From contig CAISYK010000980.1 of the NCBI GenBank assembly GCA_903889605.1, forward strand, positions 1 to 6,115: a stretch of DNA of 6,115 nt, in the 5' to 3' direction. Source of the DNA: an uncultured Bacteroidota bacterium. Lineage in GTDB: Bacteria; Bacteroidota; Bacteroidia; 2-12-FULL-35-15. Shown here one piece after another: positions 4,544-6,115 of the stretch. The notes under the pieces are model-generated. The model saw only the letters and a list, made by a program, of their open reading frames with translations, made no database searches and was not told the DNA's origin. The position numbers were made by a program, and so were the translations under genes. Position 1 is the first letter of the stretch; every line of letters begins with the position of its first letter.

Positions 4544-6115
4544 ATGAAACGCAGAGCTATCATTTATACTCGTGTATCAACCGATGAACAAAACAATGGT
4601 TACAGTCCATCAGACCAAAAAGATAAGCTCCATAAGTATTGTGAACACAATAATATTGAGATAGTAGGCTTTCACCACGATGATGAAAGCGGTAAATCTT
4701 TTGACCGCCCTGAATGGATTAAGATAATGTCCTTCATTAAAAAAAATCGGAATTACGTTGATAATATTATATTCCTAAAGTGGGATAGATTCTCTAGAAA
4801 TGTTGCCGAAGCTTATATTACAATCCGGGATTTAAAAAAATTAGGAGTAGAGCCTCAAGCAATTGAACAACCCTTAGATTTTGAAATTCCTGAAAGTAAA
4901 ATCATGCTGGCAGTTTATCTTGCTGCCCCGGAAGTTGATAATGATCGCAGGGCTTTAAATGTATTTCATGGTATTAGACGTGAGAAAAAAGAAGGACGTT
5001 GGTTAGGCAGCTGTTTGAGAGGATATAAAAATATTCGGGATGAAAACAATAGACCGATTATAGCACATGAAGGTGGCAAACAACAAGAGCTTGTGGAGAA
5101 AGCCTTTAAAGAGTTTGCATCCGGCCTTTATAATATTGAAGAGTTGCGAAGGAAACTTAACAAAGAAGGTTTAAAATGCAATCGTAACTCTTTTTGGATG
5201 CTACTGCGAAACAAGGGCTACATCGGTAAGATACTTGTTCCAGCCTACAAGGACGAACCAGCACAATGGGTTGAGGGTATTCATGAACCATTAATTAATT
5301 TAACGACATTTTACACTGTGCAGGATATTATTGAGGGCAGAAAGAAAAAATTGCCTAACAAATACACTACTGTCAGGGATGAAATGCCATTAAGGGGATT
5401 TTTGTCTTGTCCTAGATGCGGTCGCAATTTAACCGGCTCTGCATCTCGTGGCAAATTAGGAGGCAAGTTCTATTATTATCATTGCGACCGTAACTGTAAG
5501 GAACGCCAAAGAGCTAAAGATGTGAATGAAGTTTTTGCTAATTTATTGGGAGATTTCAGCGCCAAACCAAAAGCAATGAATTTATATTCAAAAATCTTAA
5601 AAGACAGATTGAAACAAAATAATAATTCCGGCAAAGCTGAGCTTGAAAAATTATTTAAAGAAACTGCAAAGCAAAAACAAAGGCTTAAAAATGCAAAAGA
5701 CTTGATGCTTGATGGTGAAATTTCGGCGAGTGAATGCCGGGAAATGAAAATTGAAATTGAAGAAAAAATCAATCTGTTAAATGTTGAGGAACTAAAAATG
5801 AAAGAGGGACTCGAAAACCATGATACGAAAATAGATAGCTGTCTTGAGGTACTCTTAGCCCTAGATAAATACTATGTTGCAAGGAATACAACAACCAAAC
5901 AACGTATTGTGGGTTCGGTATTTCCTGAAAAACTCATTTTTGAAAATAACAAATATCGAACCCCAAAAATGAATGAAGTGGTTGAGCTAATTTGTAGGAA
6001 AGACAAGCCTTTCGAGGATGGTAAAAAAGAAAAGCAGTCCATTTCTGAACTGCTTTCCCTCGAAGTGCGGATGAAGGGACTACAAAGCACCAAATACAGC
6101 CATTTGATACAACCC
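4544..6115 (+). CDS. Large serine recombinase (site-specific integrase), 3' end outside window
   Basis: The frame is open for 524 codons to the last base. It starts at the ATG 8 bases after the previous stop. Domains in order: an N-terminal resolvase/invertase catalytic domain (about 1-145) with the nucleophile Ser12 in YTRVSTDEQ, Arg10, and the WDRFSRN motif at 80-86 carrying the catalytic-site arginines; the linking helix region with LAAPEVDNDRR (126-136); a recombinase DNA-binding domain (about 147-270); a zinc ribbon with Cys289, Cys292, Cys314 and Cys318; and a Lys/Glu-rich coiled coil (about 364-425) of the type that controls integration versus excision. Family members cut both attachment sites, form 5'-phosphoserine links and exchange strands by subunit rotation, integrating phages or mobilisable elements. 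Length and tail suggest the stop lies just beyond the window. No essential residue appears lost, so it is probably active. It is the likely mobiliser of this region. Confidence 0.95.
   Translation, partial: MKRRAIIYTRVSTDEQNNGYSPSDQKDKLHKYCEHNNIEIVGFHHDDESGKSFDRPEWIKIMSFIKKNRNYVDNIIFLKWDRFSRNVAEAYITIRDLKKLGVEPQAIEQPLDFEIPESKIMLAVYLAAPEVDNDRRALNVFHGIRREKKEGRWLGSCLRGYKNIRDENNRPIIAHEGGKQQELVEKAFKEFASGLYNIEELRRKLNKEGLKCNRNSFWMLLRNKGYIGKILVPAYKDEPAQWVEGIHEPLINLTTFYTVQDIIEGRKKKLPNKYTTVRDEMPLRGFLSCPRCGRNLTGSASRGKLGGKFYYYHCDRNCKERQRAKDVNEVFANLLGDFSAKPKAMNLYSKILKDRLKQNNNSGKAELEKLFKETAKQKQRLKNAKDLMLDGEISASECREMKIEIEEKINLLNVEELKMKEGLENHDTKIDSCLEVLLALDKYYVARNTTTKQRIVGSVFPEKLIFENNKYRTPKMNEVVELICRKDKPFEDGKKEKQSISELLSLEVRMKGLQSTKYSHLIQP

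Noticed and set aside
5479..5772. 97-codon reverse frame opposite the recombinase coiled coil
   Set aside because: It is the antisense of the Lys/Glu-rich coiled coil, which yields a Ser/Phe/Leu-rich shadow; the recombinase frame is continuous here.
1..6115. Attachment-site core or target-site duplication of the serine recombinase element
   Set aside because: Cores of these sites are only 2-3 bases and both element ends appear to lie outside the window, so none can be identified from this sequence alone.

Overview
The window is AT-rich DNA with start codons that lack Shine-Dalgarno sequences but have A/T-rich leaders, and with promoter-like sites of the TTTG / TAnnTTTG type. Together with the protein style this points to the phylum Bacteroidota. 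The species cannot be named from the sequence. All supported genes lie on the + strand, and the content is that of an accessory, mobile region rather than a housekeeping one.

Layout: (1) positions 1-177 hold the last 58 codons of an unrecognised gene that starts outside the window. (2) After an AT-rich gap with a promoter candidate comes a gene of about 1000 codons (ATG at 351, stop at 3344). It fuses an archaeo-eukaryotic-type primase/polymerase domain of the kind annotated as 'TOTE conflict system primase' to an SF2 helicase and to a C-terminal region of about 280 residues that I cannot assign. (3) A Trp-rich, acidic 71-residue protein (3416-3631) follows. (4) About 490 bases without a convincing gene carry several inverted repeats. 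(5) A small 69-residue protein (4326-4535) is followed 8 bases later by a large serine recombinase (from 4544), which is still open at the window end after 524 codons.

How it fits together (inference): the primase-helicase and its small neighbour look like a two-gene module, plausibly a defence or conflict system, carried on an element whose integration and excision are run by the serine recombinase and perhaps its small companion. Neither end of the element is recognisable here.

The least ordinary signal outside the genes is a short degenerate sequence that recurs in every intergenic gap. It includes a perfect 19-base direct repeat upstream of the primase-helicase and downstream of the 71-residue gene, and a TACAYAA core in all four gaps. 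It could be a shared regulatory site, a recombination scar or a binding site for the module. A nested pair of perfect inverted repeats (4070-4137) just before the recombinase operon is the other non-coding structure worth following up.
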